Below are positions 30,733 through 30,806 of a DNA stretch of 30,806 nt, one piece after another; the first letter of the stretch is position 1, and each line of letters starts with the position of its first letter. The stretch spans positions 1-30,806 of the forward strand of contig JBJXFY010000241.1 in assembly GCA_046155815.1 (NCBI GenBank). The letters run 5' to 3'. A program made the translations under genes and the position numbers. The notes below the pieces were generated by a model. That model ran no database searches. It worked only from the letters and a program-made list of their open reading frames with translations, and was not told the origin of the DNA. The DNA comes from JBJXFY01 sp046155815. Its GTDB lineage: Bacteria > Verrucomicrobiota > Verrucomicrobiia > Limisphaerales > CAIMTB01.

Positions 30733-30806
30733 ATGTCCGATCGTCTCCCGCATCCCTTGTCGCGTCTGCTGCCGCTGCTCGCGGCCTGCGCGGGCGCCTT
30801 CGGAGC
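30733..30806 (+). CDS. Start of a predicted lipoprotein or secreted protein (partial)
   Basis: ATG 30733 opens a frame that leaves the window after 24 codons: MSDRLPHPLSRLLPLLAACAGAFG. It has a basic N-region, a short hydrophobic core and a lipobox-like LAAC, so an exported lipoprotein is likely. It is divergent from ribH, with 142 bases between. That gap contains a 7-base-arm inverted repeat (CGCCCGC / GCGGGCG, 30628-30642) but no good ribosome-binding site or ECF-type element. Confidence 0.45.
   Translation, partial: MSDRLPHPLSRLLPLLAACAGAFG

Noticed and set aside
1..30806. CRISPR arrays, tRNA or rRNA genes, insertion sequences, integrases
   Set aside because: No regularly spaced repeats, cloverleaf sequences, conserved rRNA segments, transposase-like frames or paired terminal repeats were seen. 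The 32-bp pair is a promoter duplication, not an IS end.

Overview
The window is GC-rich bacterial DNA and most resembles the Verrucomicrobiota. Four things point there by my knowledge of the group: an ECF sigma factor opening with FDTTHWSVVL, a giant Ser/Thr kinase with WD40 repeats, the CAVCFG-type small protein inside a cytochrome oxidase operon, and an AT-rich ISNLKFEIS-type microrepeat inside a gene. This is an inference; no rRNA gene is present.

Layout. 1-4.8 kb: tail of an unknown gene, then a minus-strand AttEFGH-like ABC export operon (ATPase, double-length FtsX permease, secreted lipocalin-type AttH protein). 5.0-17.6 kb: a signalling island with an ECF sigma factor, a lipoprotein plus two membrane proteins, a 1337-residue transmembrane kinase/WD40 protein, a secreted WD40/SMP-30-like protein, two small secreted or lipoproteins, a frameshifted paralogue of one membrane protein, and a gene remnant. 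17.7-21.7 kb: a renalase-like flavoprotein, the fluoride channel CrcB, and an O-antigen-ligase/polymerase-like protein with a large extracytoplasmic insert. 21.8-29.9 kb: a complete minus-strand aa3-type cytochrome c oxidase operon in the order cupredoxin, ctaA, ctaB, ctaD, ctaE, ctaF, two tiny membrane proteins, ctaC, sco, ctaM. 30.1-30.8 kb: ribH and the start of a lipoprotein gene.

Main result. An exact two-block element, (T/C)GTAACC-N15-(G/T)GTAGTA, occurs five times with an invariant 15-base spacer, always in front of a gene or operon of the signalling island and once pointing toward the ABC operon. A sixth, decayed copy precedes a gene remnant. The AAC-containing upstream block is what an ECF sigma factor usually recognises, so I infer that these are promoters of the local ECF regulon. 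Two copies lie in a perfect 32-bp direct repeat bracketing the lipoprotein/membrane cassette, which suggests the cassette was inserted between the sigma factor and its kinase.

In the oxidase operon, ctaD carries an in-frame amber codon at a position where related oxidases have glutamine. The same protein also appears to lack the K-pathway lysine. A perfect Rex/CRP-type palindrome sits upstream of the operon, which fits redox or cAMP/FNR-type control of respiration.
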